This document shows, one piece after another, positions 51,568-60,417 of a DNA stretch of 64,000 nucleotides. Both the position numbers and the translations under genes were made by a program. The notes under the pieces are model-generated. The model was not told the DNA's origin. It saw only the letters and a program-made list of their open reading frames with translations, and searched no databases. Position 1 is the first letter of the stretch. Every line of letters begins with the position of its first letter. Source of the DNA: an uncultured Eubacteriales bacterium (lineage in GTDB: Bacteria; Bacillota; Clostridia; Oscillospirales; CAG-272); assembly GCA_934432675.1 (NCBI GenBank), contig CAKRYT010000002.1, forward strand, positions 1 through 64,000. The letters run 5' to 3'.

Positions 51568-52611
51568 TCACGCGCGGGAGGCAGGGTCCTCGGGGGGCTC
51601 GGCCGCCGACGGGTCACTGTCCGCGGAGGCGGTGTCGTCCGCGGCGTTGTCGGCAGGCAGGGGACGGCGACGTACCCGTGCAAGCCAGACGTGGACGGGC
51701 AACTGCGAAAAGACGACGGCAAACAGAATAACGGCGCAACCGGCGATCTGGCGGGGGCTCGGGACGTCGCCGAGGAAGATCACCCCGCCGAGCAACCCGA
51801 ACACGGATTCGAGCGACATAATGAGAGAGGCAACCGTCGGGGTGCCCGAGAGTTGCTGACCGACGACCTGTGAGGTATAGCCGATACCCGAGGAGCAGAT
51901 GCCGAGGTAGAGCAGATGCGGCAGGGCGGTGATGAACGCCGCGGAGGTGAGGTGTACGCCCGTCACGGAGGACTGGATCAGGGCACCCGGGATGGCGAGG
52001 AGACCGGCGACGGCAAACTGGACGAAGGACAGACGCACGCCGTCCGTCCCCGTGGAAAAGACGTCAATCAGGGTGATGTGCAGCCCGAACAGGGCGGCGG
52101 AGGCAAACAGAATCAGGTCGCCGGAGGAAAAACTCCCGCCCGCACCGTCACCGGTGAGCAGGTACGCCCCGCCGAGGGCGATGGCGACGCTGATCCACAC
52201 GTTGGGTGCCGCCACCTTGCGACGGGCGAGCCCCCATAGGGGGACGAACACCATATAGAGTGCGGTGAGGAAGGATGCCTTGCCCGGTGAGGCAACGAGC
52301 AGGCCGAACTGCTGGAAGATGGTCGCCGCGAGGAGCGCGGAGCCGCAGGCGAGCCCGCCGAGAAGTTCACGCCGCGTGAGGTCAATGAAACGGCGATTCT
52401 TCACCGAGAGAAAAACACGACCGTTGCCCCGCGTTTTATCCAGCACGAACAGTGCGGGGACGAGCACCAGTGCCCCGAGGAGAAAACGGATGCTGTTGAG
52501 GGAAAACGGTTGCAGGACCTCGCCCGCCACCTTCTGTGAGGAGAAGGCAAAGCCCCAGATCATGGCGGTGACGAATAAGAGGAGATTACCGACGGTTTTT
52601 TTAGTCTTCAT
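51568..52611 (-). CDS. EamA/DMT family transporter
   Basis: Predicted 347 residues from ATG 52611 (SD AAAGGG). Ten membrane helices in two EamA repeats of the drug/metabolite transporter superfamily: LLLFVTAMIWGFAFSSQKVA at the N-terminus and SLESVFGLLGGVIFLGDVPSP near the end are typical. The C-terminal ~45 residues form an Ala/Asp/Pro-rich cytosolic tail. Substrate not predictable; amino acid or metabolite export is common. Confidence 0.88.
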   Translation of the reverse strand: MKTKKTVGNLLLFVTAMIWGFAFSSQKVAGEVLQPFSLNSIRFLLGALVLVPALFVLDKTRGNGRVFLSVKNRRFIDLTRRELLGGLACGSALLAATIFQQFGLLVASPGKASFLTALYMVFVPLWGLARRKVAAPNVWISVAIALGGAYLLTGDGAGGSFSSGDLILFASAALFGLHITLIDVFSTGTDGVRLSFVQFAVAGLLAIPGALIQSSVTGVHLTSAAFITALPHLLYLGICSSGIGYTSQVVGQQLSGTPTVASLIMSLESVFGLLGGVIFLGDVPSPRQIAGCAVILFAVVFSQLPVHVWLARVRRRPLPADNAADDTASADSDPSAAEPPEDPASRA

Positions 52612-52626
52612 AACAACCCTTTCGCG

Positions 52627-52656
52627 TTGACAACCCGGTCGGGTGCGTGGTACAAT
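52627..52656 (+). promoter_or_regulatory. Rightward promoter without an obvious gene
   Basis: TTGACA (52627-52632), 18-base spacer ending TGG, TACAAT (52651-52656). The 190 bases after it contain no credible gene and then antisense tRNA genes. ACGGTCC (~52662) and GGACCGT (~52797) could close a ~140-base folded RNA. Confidence 0.5.
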
Positions 52657-52812
52657 AATACGGTCCGCCGCGGAGCCGGAGAGGCACCGACGCCAGACGG
52701 TAAAACGCACGCCGGGAGGCGGCGGGGCGTGCCCCCGCCGAGGCTTCACGCCACCGGGCGTACGCCCGCACCGGTGGGAGACCCGCCGCAGGCGGGGACC
52801 GTGAAAAAACAG

Positions 52813-52845
52813 AAAAAACACGCACTTGCGCGGCAAATGCGTGTT
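52813..52845 (-). terminator. Terminator of the tRNA-Val operon
   Basis: On the minus strand AACACGCA pairs with TGCGTGTT around a 13-base loop and is followed by a T run. Confidence 0.82.
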
Positions 52846-52846
52846 A

Positions 52847-52923
52847 TGGTGGAGACAACAGGACTCGGACCTGTGACCCCTTGCATGTCAAGCAAGTACT
52901 CTAACCAACTGAGCTATGCCTCC
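52847..52923 (-). tRNA. tRNA-Val (GAC)
   Basis: 77 bases with CCA encoded. Acceptor GGAGGCA pairs with TGTCTCC; the D-arm is TAGCTCAGTTGGTTAGAG, the T-arm AGGTCCGAGTCCT. The anticodon stem CTTGC/GCAAG holds loop TTGACAT, anticodon GAC (plus-strand 52887-52889). Confidence 0.95.
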
Positions 52924-52945
52924 GAGGAGATGGCGTGAACATACA

Positions 52946-53022
52946 TGGTGGAGACAATAGGACTCGAACCTATGACCCCTTGCATGTGAAGCAAGTGCTC
53001 TAACCGACTGAGCTATGCCTCC
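52946..53022 (-). tRNA. tRNA-Val (CAC)
   Basis: 77 bases with CCA encoded. The same body as its neighbour with loop TTCACAT, anticodon CAC. T-arm TAGGTTCGAGTCCTA. The two tRNAs differ at few positions, so they arose by duplication. Transcribed first, from the promoter at 53052-53080. Confidence 0.95.
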
Positions 53023-53051
53023 ATACGTTCACACGATCAGTGACATACGGT

Positions 53052-53080
53052 ATTATAACAACTTGCCGCAAAAAAAGCAA
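53052..53080 (-). promoter_or_regulatory. Sigma-A promoter of the tRNA-Val pair
   Basis: Minus strand: TTGCTT (53080-53075), 17-base spacer ending TGT, TATAAT (53057-53052). Confidence 0.82.
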
Positions 53081-53281
53081 CACTTTTTGAAAATTTTTTT
53101 ATTGCCGCACCGAAACCGCCGCAACGGGCGGGCTCTCCGGTGCGTAAAGCAGACGGAAAATGCGGAGAATATCCGCGGGAAATACAGGGTCAATGCGCGG
53201 GGGCGGCCACCGGTGGACCCGCACCGGAAACACGGGAAACGGGAAAAATCACGCGCAGAAAGCGGAGAGGAGGGCAAGGTC

Positions 53282-55648
53282 TTGTACTACGATCAACAGA
53301 AAAAGAAACTGATGCTCTCCGGGCGTGAGACGGTGTTCTACGCCCGCCGCCGCCTCGCCGCCGTCTACCGTGAGGAGGAGACCGAGGAGGGGGGCGACCC
53401 CGTGGAGACCGCCTTCCGCACCCGACTTTTCGGGCAGGGTGCGGGCGTGGTACTCACGGGCGATTTCTCGCGCCTCGGGTACGACTTCGCCGTGACCATG
53501 ACGGCGGATGACGTCACCGACCGCACGTTATCGCTCGTCCGCCGCGTCGCGGGGGACCCGGAGAGGGCCGACCCCGAGACGCTGCGTACCGTGCGCGGAG
53601 AGGGGTACCTCGCCGCTTATCTCGCCGGTTACTGCGGCGGGGGAGACGTGCGGCTCCGCCTGTATCTCGTCAGCGACCTCGCGCCGCTGCCGCGCGTCAT
53701 CGAGGAGACACCCGCCGGGGGGAGCCTCGCGCGCTTTTTCGAAAAACTGTGCGACGCCGTCGCCCGGCACGCCGCCCCCCTCGCCGAGCGGGCGGCGGTA
53801 CGCCTCCCCACCATGGCGAAGGCGGCATTCCCGTATGCATCGGCGCGCGAGGGGCAGACCGAACTCATGGAGACGGTGTACGCCGTCATCGCGCACGGGC
53901 GGCGGCTGTACGCCTGCGCCCCGACGGGGACGGGGAAGACCATGTCCGTCCTGTACCCCGCCGTGCGGGCCCTCGGTGCCGGCAAAACGGAAAAGGTCTT
54001 CTATCTGACTTCCAAAAACACGACCGCCGAGGCGGCGGCGTCGGCACTCCGACGCCTGTACGCGTGCGGTGCCGACGTGCGCGGTCTTTTGCTGACGGCG
54101 CGGGAGGCACTCTGCCCCCGCCGGCGGGTCTGTCGGAACGGGGAGGTCTGCGACCTCTCCCCGACGGCACCGACGCGTGAGGACGACGCCGTGCGCGAAC
54201 TGCTCGACGCGCGCCTTCCCGTCGTCACGCGGGAGGAGGTGCTCGCCGCCGCCGAGCGGCATCGGGTCTGCCCCACGGAACTGATGCTGCGGTACAGTCT
54301 GTACTGCGACGTCATCATCGGGGATTACAATTACCTGTTTGACCCCGCCGTCGCCCTGCGCCGCTATTTTGAAGAAGGGGGAAACTATACCTTCCTGATT
54401 GACGAGGCGCACAATCTGGTGGAGCGTGCACGCGCCATCGGCCACACGGAGATGAGCCTCGCGTATCTTGCGCGTCTCACCGCCGCCGTACGGGGGCAAA
54501 AGCCGCTCGAAGAGGCGGTCGGTGCCTACCGTACCTTTTACGAAGAAATGATGAAACGTGCCCTGCACGGAGAAGTACGCGAGGAGAAGGACGGGGGCAG
54601 GACCGCCTTTGCCGCCCTGCACGAGATGCCGGAGGGGTACCTCATGGAGACGGCGGCACTCGCCTACACCCTCCTCGATGCTTACCGCACCGCGCGGGGA
54701 GAGGTGCGCGCCCGCCTGAAACCGTTTGTGTGGGAACTCAAACGCACGGCGGACAACCTCGCCGCCTACGACGAGCACGGAATCGTGTTTCTGCGCCTTT
54801 CCGGGGGGGATCTCACGGCAGAGACCGTTCTGCTCGACCCCGCCGCCGCCATCGATCGGCGGCTCTCACTCGGGCGGAGTGCGGTCCTGTTCTCCGCGAC
54901 CCTCTCGCCGCTCTCCTATTATCGCACGGTGCTCGGCGGTCGCCCCGGTGATCGGGAACTGGAACTGCCCTCGCCGTTCGATGCGGGGCATCTCGCCGTC
55001 GCCGTCATGGACAGGATCTCGACACGGTATTTGGAGCGGGAAACGACGGTGCGCGCCGTCGTGCGCGCCATTCTGACCGCCGTCAAGGCGAAGCCGGGGA
55101 ACTATATGGTATTCTGCCCGTCGTACGCCTATTTGATGCGCCTTTCCGAGGCCCTGAAAAAGGCGGTGCCCGCCCTCGATGTGCTGACGCAAAAACCGCA
55201 CATGAGCGCGTCGGAGCGCGCCGCCTTTCTCGACCGTTTTGACGCGAACGCGAAACGGGCACTCATCGGTTTCTGCGTGATGGGCGGCATATATTCCGAG
55301 GGCATCGACCTCGTGGGGCGGCGGCTGGTCGGTGCCGTCATCGTCGGCGTGGGGCTGCCCGGTGTCTCCGACGAGCGCGAGGCGATTGCCGCCTATTTTG
55401 ACGAAAAGGAAGAGGAAGGGCGCGGGTATGCCTACGTCTACCCGGGGATGAACCGCGTGTTGCAGGCAGCGGGGCGCGTTATCCGTTCCGAGGAGGACCG
55501 CGGTACGGTGATCCTCATCGACGACCGTTTTGCCTCGCCGGAATACCGGCGACTGCTCCCTGCCCACTGGCACGGACTGCATTTCGTCGGTGATACGGCG
55601 GGGCTCGCCCATCTGCTCGGGCAGTTCTGGCGGGAGGGGAAAGCATGA
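53282..55648 (+). CDS. DinG/XPD-type ATP-dependent DNA helicase (Fe-S)
   Basis: Predicted 788 residues. The start is TTG 53282, with AGGAGG nine bases before it; family similarity (LYYDQQKKKLMLSGRE) begins there, and no ATG fits better. Domains: N-terminal ~190-residue part; helicase domain 1 with Walker A PTGTGKT (214-220) and DEAH box IDEAHN (374-377); a cysteine cluster between them (Cys278, 284, 290, then 330 and 342) likely to hold a 4Fe-4S cluster; helicase domain 2 with GRVIRSEEDRGTVILIDDRF. Enzymes of this type unwind DNA 5' to 3' in repair. The stop overlaps the next gene. Confidence 0.92.
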   Translation: MYYDQQKKKLMLSGRETVFYARRRLAAVYREEETEEGGDPVETAFRTRLFGQGAGVVLTGDFSRLGYDFAVTMTADDVTDRTLSLVRRVAGDPERADPETLRTVRGEGYLAAYLAGYCGGGDVRLRLYLVSDLAPLPRVIEETPAGGSLARFFEKLCDAVARHAAPLAERAAVRLPTMAKAAFPYASAREGQTELMETVYAVIAHGRRLYACAPTGTGKTMSVLYPAVRALGAGKTEKVFYLTSKNTTAEAAASALRRLYACGADVRGLLLTAREALCPRRRVCRNGEVCDLSPTAPTREDDAVRELLDARLPVVTREEVLAAAERHRVCPTELMLRYSLYCDVIIGDYNYLFDPAVALRRYFEEGGNYTFLIDEAHNLVERARAIGHTEMSLAYLARLTAAVRGQKPLEEAVGAYRTFYEEMMKRALHGEVREEKDGGRTAFAALHEMPEGYLMETAALAYTLLDAYRTARGEVRARLKPFVWELKRTADNLAAYDEHGIVFLRLSGGDLTAETVLLDPAAAIDRRLSLGRSAVLFSATLSPLSYYRTVLGGRPGDRELELPSPFDAGHLAVAVMDRISTRYLERETTVRAVVRAILTAVKAKPGNYMVFCPSYAYLMRLSEALKKAVPALDVLTQKPHMSASERAAFLDRFDANAKRALIGFCVMGGIYSEGIDLVGRRLVGAVIVGVGLPGVSDEREAIAAYFDEKEEEGRGYAYVYPGMNRVLQAAGRVIRSEEDRGTVILIDDRFASPEYRRLLPAHWHGLHFVGDTAGLAHLLGQFWREGKA

Positions 55649-56097
55649 TATACGGCGCAAGTTTTTTAAAGGACGTGTTTTTTGCCTTTTTCGGTTTCGT
55701 CACGGGCCGGAAGTTCGGGGAGTATCCCTCGGGGTATCCGCTCATCGGCGGGGTGTTGATCATCGGAGGTCTGCTCCTTTTGGCCGTCCTCGCCTCGCTC
55801 CTCGCGAGAAAGGTAAAAATGCCGCTCCCGCCCGAGGAACGCGAGGGGGGCGGGGCGTGTGAAGACGCGCCCGACGGAGCCGGGCGAGACGACGGCACGG
55901 GGGGCGACGAAAGCGGTGCGGACGACAGCGGGAGAGACGACGAAAGCGGAGAAAACAACGCAGAGAGCAACGCGGAATACGGCGTAAACAACAAGGTGGG
56001 AAACAACGAAGAGGTGCCGGAAGACCCGGCACCGCGCGGTGATTCCGACTCCTTGGCAGACGACCGGTCGTCCGGGGAAACGAAAAAGGAAGAATGA
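55645..56097 (+). CDS. Small single-pass membrane protein with acidic tail, unknown
   Basis: Predicted 150 residues; the ATG overlaps the helicase stop. The N-terminus (ASFLKDVFFAFFGFVTGRKFGEYP) is amphipathic, followed by one membrane helix (LIGGVLIIGGLLLLAVLASLL, ~33-53). The last ~85 residues are Asp/Glu/Gly/Asn-rich and low-complexity, probably disordered. No family recognised. Coupling suggests it is made with the helicase, but a functional link is not evident. Confidence 0.7.
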   Translation: MIYGASFLKDVFFAFFGFVTGRKFGEYPSGYPLIGGVLIIGGLLLLAVLASLLARKVKMPLPPEEREGGGACEDAPDGAGRDDGTGGDESGADDSGRDDESGENNAESNAEYGVNNKVGNNEEVPEDPAPRGDSDSLADDRSSGETKKEE

Positions 56098-56125
56098 CGC
56101 AGAGGCGCGGGAGACCGTGCCCATC

Positions 56126-56158
56126 AAAAAGGGAGATGCCGACGGCGTCTCCCTTTTC
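56126..56158 (+). terminator. Rho-independent terminator
   Basis: AAAAGGGAGA and TCTCCCTTTT enclose TGCCGACGGCG. Confidence 0.85.
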
Positions 56159-56330
56159 ACGTTCGGTGTGTGGCGGGGGGTGAGAGGATAACGGATGCGG
56201 TGCGCGGGCGAAATGCGCGACGGGATGACGGGGTGAATATGACGCGGACGGACGCAACGAGGGTTGCACGGGCGCGGTGGACAACCGGATGCAGTCGGCG
56301 GCGCACATCGTATGGGTATCTCCCGCGCGG

Positions 56331-57584
56331 TCAGTCGGTATAGGCAACCGTCGCGAGGATGGGGTAACCCGCGGGGGAGAGCGAGAGCCCCGCGTAAATG
56401 CCCGCGCCGGCGGGCAGGAGATGAGAGAGGGAGAGACGCTCCTGCGGGGGGTCCTGTACGGGGGCGTCCTCCCGGCAGGGGGCGGCGGATGCGCCGTCGG
56501 ATGCATCGGACGCGGGGGTGTCGGCGACCGGGCGGATGGTGAGCAGGGCACGGGCGAGGTTGCAGAGAATCTCGTTATCGCGGATCAGGAGTGCGGAGAG
56601 GGAGACCCCGGCCGGTGCGTCCGGGTCGCGATAGACCGTGCGGCGGGTCATTGCGCGGCAGTCGAGGGCGTGGATGCTGCCCCCCGCGGCAAAGTAGAGG
56701 GTCTCGCCGTCGAGCGTCGCCGTCCTGCCCGCCGACTGCCGGAGCCCGAGTGCCGCGAGGCTCTCACCGTCACAGGGGTGAGGCGCGTCCCAGGTCGCGT
56801 CGTTCCATGCGGGGTCGTCGAGTGCCCGACGCGCCGCGAGTTCGCGATCGGTCAGGAGAAAATAGGCGTGCGGGACTCTGCCGGGATAGGGCAGTTCCGT
56901 CTCGTCCCAGGTGAGGTCGAGGTGGTACCAGTCCTCTCCCACGGCAACCTGGTTCCAGGCGTGCGAGCGCGCGAAACAAGTGACCGTTTCCGCGGGTATC
57001 CCCGCCGCGCGGCAGAGCACCGTAAAGAGCAGCGCGTACGCCTGGCAGACGCCGCGGCCGCCGAGGAGCAGGGTGTAGGGGTCGACGACTTCTTCCCGCT
57101 CGTCATATGAAAAGTCGAGGATCATGCGGTCGTGAAGATCCGCAATGCGGGCGAGGGGGGCCGCTCCCGCGGGCAGGTTACCGACGTAAGCACGGACGCG
57201 GGCGGAAAAATCCTCCCGTGCGGCGGCAAGTGCTTCGCCGCGGTAACGGTAGGTCGGTGTGATCGAGACGGGGGCACCGCCCTCGCCGAGCGTGGAGACG
57301 GTATAGGCGGTGGTGACGAAAAAGAGCGCGGGGTCGGTCGCGAGCAGGCGGGAATAGACGCGCCCGATCTGCTCCTCCGTGACCCCGGAGAGGGCGGTGA
57401 GGGGCACCGTCTCCTCCTCGGCGAGAAACGCCTCGCGCAGGTGCGAGGACAGCCCCTCGTCGTCCGCGGCGGTCACGGCGGCCGCCGTCGCGGTCGGACG
57501 GCAGGCGACGAGCGGCGCGGCGGAGAGGATGAGGGCGAGGAGGGGGAGGCAGGCGACGAGGCGCGCAAACGGATGATGACGCAT
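56331..57584 (-). CDS. Transglutaminase-like lipoprotein
   Basis: Predicted 417 residues, start ATG 57584 with GGAGG six bases before it. The signal peptide ends in lipobox APLVAC (Cys28). Residues ~145-230 form a transglutaminase-like core with all three catalytic residues: Cys180 in GRGVCQAYALLF, His208 in SHAWNQVAV and Asp223 in HLDLTWDE. The C-terminal ~180 residues resemble a beta-rich repeat (TLDGETLYFAAGGSIHALD) of a propeller or DUF5050-like kind. Such enzymes act as proteases or cross-linkers at the cell surface. A sequence CATACTAT ~30 bases upstream resembles a sigma-E -10 box, but the -35 is poor. It diverges from a second transglutaminase-like gene. Confidence 0.87.
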   Translation of the reverse strand: MRHHPFARLVACLPLLALILSAAPLVACRPTATAAAVTAADDEGLSSHLREAFLAEEETVPLTALSGVTEEQIGRVYSRLLATDPALFFVTTAYTVSTLGEGGAPVSITPTYRYRGEALAAAREDFSARVRAYVGNLPAGAAPLARIADLHDRMILDFSYDEREEVVDPYTLLLGGRGVCQAYALLFTVLCRAAGIPAETVTCFARSHAWNQVAVGEDWYHLDLTWDETELPYPGRVPHAYFLLTDRELAARRALDDPAWNDATWDAPHPCDGESLAALGLRQSAGRTATLDGETLYFAAGGSIHALDCRAMTRRTVYRDPDAPAGVSLSALLIRDNEILCNLARALLTIRPVADTPASDASDGASAAPCREDAPVQDPPQERLSLSHLLPAGAGIYAGLSLSPAGYPILATVAYTD

Positions 57585-57831
57585 GGGTACCTCCGAATGG
57601 TGGCAATATCCCATAGTATGCCAAAGAGGCACCCTTTTATCCGAGCGACGGCGGAAAACCGCGCGGGGAAAGCCTGCCCGCTGTCCGGTCCGTCTGCCTG
57701 CGGGGAAAAGCCTGTCCCCCGCGGGGGACAAACGACTGCCCGCACGGGCGGGGCAGTTCCGTCCATATTTGCATCGGCGGGTGCATCGGCGGGTGTAGCC
57801 GTCGTGCACGGGGAATGAAAATGCCGCGGCG

Positions 57832-57934
57832 GTCGCTGCCGCCGCGCCGTACACGGGAGCGTGTCTTGTATGGACTGACTTCGGCACGGCAGGCATCGGT
57901 GTCGCTGACGCCGCGCCGTACACGGGTGCGTGTC
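57832..57934 (+). repeat. 34-bp direct repeat in the divergent intergenic region
   Basis: A 34-bp sequence containing GCGCCGTACACGGG occurs at 57832-57865 and 57901-57934 (two mismatches, offset 69 bp). Each copy contains a small ACACG/CGTGT hairpin. The rest of 57585-57963 has no gene; a GCATCGGCGGGT doublet lies just upstream. Confidence 0.75.
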
Positions 57935-57963
57935 GCATACGGCGGCGCGTGGGTACACACGCC

Positions 57964-57992
57964 TTGACGCGCGCGGGAGAATGTGCTACGAT
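57964..57992 (+). promoter_or_regulatory. Sigma-A promoter of the plus-strand transglutaminase-like gene
   Basis: TTGACG (57964-57969), 17-base spacer ending TGC, TACGAT (57987-57992), followed by a ~130-base leader. Confidence 0.78.
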
Positions 57993-58124
57993 AAGACTGT
58001 CACAAACGGGCATCGAAGGCGAAAAGGTGCCGCCCGCGGGCATATAGCCCCCATGACCGGTGCCGCCCGGCACCCTACGATGACTTTTGCGCCCGCGGCA
58101 TCGCCCGGGCGAGAGGAGACTGCC

Positions 58125-59564
58125 ATGAAAACAACCGCCGTGCGTATTCTGTCCGTGATCATGCTCCTGGTCCTGCTGTGCTCGCTGACCGCGTGCAGTG
58201 TCAAACTGCGTCCCTTCGGCCGGCCGCAGGAGAAGGTCTGCGAGCACGAATACACCTCGACCGAGACCTATCCCACCTGTACCGAGGACGGGGAGACCGT
58301 CTCCACTTGCACCAAATGCGGGGACATTGTCCGTGAGACGATCCCGCGTCTCGGGCACGACGAACGGGAGATCGCGGCACGCCCGGCGACCTGCACCGAG
58401 CCCGGGGTCCGGGCCCCCTATCGGGGATGCTCCCGCTGTGACGACGGGCTGACGGAAGAAAACAGGATCGCCCCGCTCGGGCACGATCTCGTCACGGTCG
58501 ACGCGGCGGAGGCAAACTGCAAAAAGGCGGGGCACACGGCGTACAAGGAGTGCCGGCGCGAGGGATGCTCTTATCGGGAGGGGTACGAGGTACTGCCGAG
58601 GACCGACCACGTCTTTGAAAACGGCTCCTGTACGACCTGTGGTGTACCCGAATATTCCCTTTACGCCTCCAAGCAGGCATACAACGCCCTCGGAGCACTC
58701 GAAAACGGCACGAGATTGCAGAATCTGTACACCACGATCGACGAGGAGCAGAAAAAGTACCTCTATTCGTACACATATGCTCAACCCGAAGAGAACGGCG
58801 GCACCACCTACTACATTCTCGGCAGGTATCAGGGGAACGGTCTGACGGCGGAGGAGTTGCAAACGGTGTGGACCGCCTATCGCACGGACCACCCGCTCTA
58901 CTTCTGGATCTCCGCGCAGTGCCTTACGACCGATGCCGCAAAGCCTGCGCTTCTCCTCACCACGAGTGAGGCCTACGTGAACGGCCCCGACCGCGTCGCC
59001 GTCCTGAATACCGTCCTCGACGGGTTGCGCGATCTGCTCTCGGGCGTGCCCAAGACGGGAGACTACGAGATTGCGCTCGCCCTGCACAACCGCATCATCG
59101 CCCTCGTTGACTATGCGTACAAAGAGGGGACTACCGATCCGGAGGACACACCCGAAGCCCATTCCATCGTCGGCTGCTTTACCGACGGGCGGGTGGTCTG
59201 CGAGGGGTACGCCAAACTGTTCCACGCCTGCCTCAACGCGCGCGGCGTAGAGAATATGTACGTCGTCGGCACCGCCGGCGTTGGCGGCAACAGCGGGAAC
59301 CATGCGTGGAACCTCGTGAAAATAGGTAAGGCGGGCTGGTACTGGTGCGACCTGACCTGGGACGATGCCCCGGGGACGGCGACGGGCTGCCGGTACGACT
59401 ATTTCCTGAAAACCGACGACGAGCGCACGGACGGCAGAACGGAGGGAAGCGACCTGCCCGCGGACGGTACGTTCGCCGGGTCGCATACGCCAAACGACGC
59501 GACGCCCGGCATCGGGTATCAGTATCCGTTGCCCGACCGTGCAGGGACCCCCGTCGGCAAGTAA
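58125..59564 (+). CDS. Lipoprotein with Cys-x-x-Cys repeats and transglutaminase-like domain
   Basis: Predicted 479 residues, start ATG 58125 after GAGAGGAG. The lipobox is SLTAC (Cys24). Residues ~38-175 contain four or five short modules with CxxC pairs and a GH motif (TCTKCGD, GCSRCDD, CTTCG), clearly related to the repeats in the M6-like protease at 557-4171. Residues ~310-420 are a transglutaminase-like domain: Cys359 in GRVVCEGYAKLF, His393 in GNHAWNLV and Asp409 in CDLTWDD. It is likely a cell-surface cysteine protease or cross-linker whose repeats bind a partner or metal. Confidence 0.87.
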   Translation: MKTTAVRILSVIMLLVLLCSLTACSVKLRPFGRPQEKVCEHEYTSTETYPTCTEDGETVSTCTKCGDIVRETIPRLGHDEREIAARPATCTEPGVRAPYRGCSRCDDGLTEENRIAPLGHDLVTVDAAEANCKKAGHTAYKECRREGCSYREGYEVLPRTDHVFENGSCTTCGVPEYSLYASKQAYNALGALENGTRLQNLYTTIDEEQKKYLYSYTYAQPEENGGTTYYILGRYQGNGLTAEELQTVWTAYRTDHPLYFWISAQCLTTDAAKPALLLTTSEAYVNGPDRVAVLNTVLDGLRDLLSGVPKTGDYEIALALHNRIIALVDYAYKEGTTDPEDTPEAHSIVGCFTDGRVVCEGYAKLFHACLNARGVENMYVVGTAGVGGNSGNHAWNLVKIGKAGWYWCDLTWDDAPGTATGCRYDYFLKTDDERTDGRTEGSDLPADGTFAGSHTPNDATPGIGYQYPLPDRAGTPVGK

Positions 59565-59598
59565 ACGGCAAAGCCGCGCCGAGAACAAACGAATATAC

Positions 59599-59640
59599 GG
59601 AGAGGTACCCGGTTTTTCGGGCTCCTCTCCGCATTTTTAT
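59599..59640 (+). terminator. Rho-independent terminator
   Basis: CGGAGAGG pairs with CCTCTCCG with an inner CCCG/CGGG-type stem, followed by CATTTTTAT. Confidence 0.82.
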
Positions 59641-59726
59641 CATCGGATGGGTACGACGGCGGCGGGGCATGATCGGGCGGACCTCCGCATAGGATAAGAG
59701 GAGACAACGGAAGGGGGACGCGCGAA

Positions 59727-60407
59727 ATGAAACGGGGCGGGAGAGGGAAGAGATCGGCGGGCGAGAGGGAGGGGGCAAAGGCGGGCGTAAAGAAAAAAGC
59801 AGAGGCACAGGGCGCAAAAGAAACGGCAAAGGCCGTGGGTGCCGCGGAGGGGAAGCGGGCGGACGACCCGCTGCCCGCGCGGGAACTCTACCGCGAGGGG
59901 GAGGTACCGGTGCTCGACGTCAACGTCGAACTGCCTCGGGGGGAGGAACTGCCCCGCGGGGTCTGCGCCTACTATCGGGCACTGGCCGAGGCGTATGCGC
60001 GCGGTGCCCGGGAGCGACTGCTGCCCGCCGCGCGGGCGGCACTCCTCGCCCTGCCGGCGGAGCGTCGCCGCTTCGGTTTCCGCCGTTACCGCCTCGGCGT
60101 GACGGGCCGCACCGAGATACACGGAGACTACCTGCTCGTGACGCGGGAGACGGTGCTCGCGTGCGGGGCCGCGGTCCGTCGGCGGGAGGTGTGTGAGGTG
60201 TTCCGCCTGTCCTCGGGGCGGCTCACGCCGCCGCTTGCGTTCCTGCGGGACGCGTGCGGAAAACTCCCGCGCGGTATCCGCCGTTTCCGCCGCGCGGAAA
60301 TGACGCTGTCGGACGGGGCGGCAATCCTTACGACCGCGCGCGGCCGTACCCTGCGCGTTCCGCTCCCGGGCGGGACGCAGGACGGCGGGGGGAAAGGAAA
60401 ATGTTAA
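59727..60407 (+). CDS. Hypothetical protein, possibly DUF3298/RsiV-like
   Basis: Predicted 226 residues with GGAAGGGG before the start. The first ~45 residues are Lys/Ala/Glu-rich and probably disordered. The remainder (VPVLDVNVELPRGEELPRGV ... YRLGVTGRTEIHGDYLLVTRETVLACGA ... FRLSSGRLTPPLAFL) vaguely resembles the DUF3298 fold of RsiV-type proteins, where a strand pair is followed by a 'tG' turn and a helix. No signal peptide or catalytic motif. It sits just upstream of the ATP synthase promoter but is not obviously linked. Confidence 0.6.
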   Translation: MKRGGRGKRSAGEREGAKAGVKKKAEAQGAKETAKAVGAAEGKRADDPLPARELYREGEVPVLDVNVELPRGEELPRGVCAYYRALAEAYARGARERLLPAARAALLALPAERRRFGFRRYRLGVTGRTEIHGDYLLVTRETVLACGAAVRRREVCEVFRLSSGRLTPPLAFLRDACGKLPRGIRRFRRAEMTLSDGAAILTTARGRTLRVPLPGGTQDGGGKGKC

Positions 60408-60417
60408 CGGTTTGTCC

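Noticed and set aside
52627..52938. Plus-strand open frame running across a tRNA gene
   Set aside because: It overlaps tRNA-Val antisense and has no SD or similarity.
57585..59588. Upstream extension of the minus-strand transglutaminase-like frame to 1085 codons
   Set aside because: The signal peptide with lipobox and a good SD place the start at 57584; the extension is antisense to the plus-strand lipoprotein gene.
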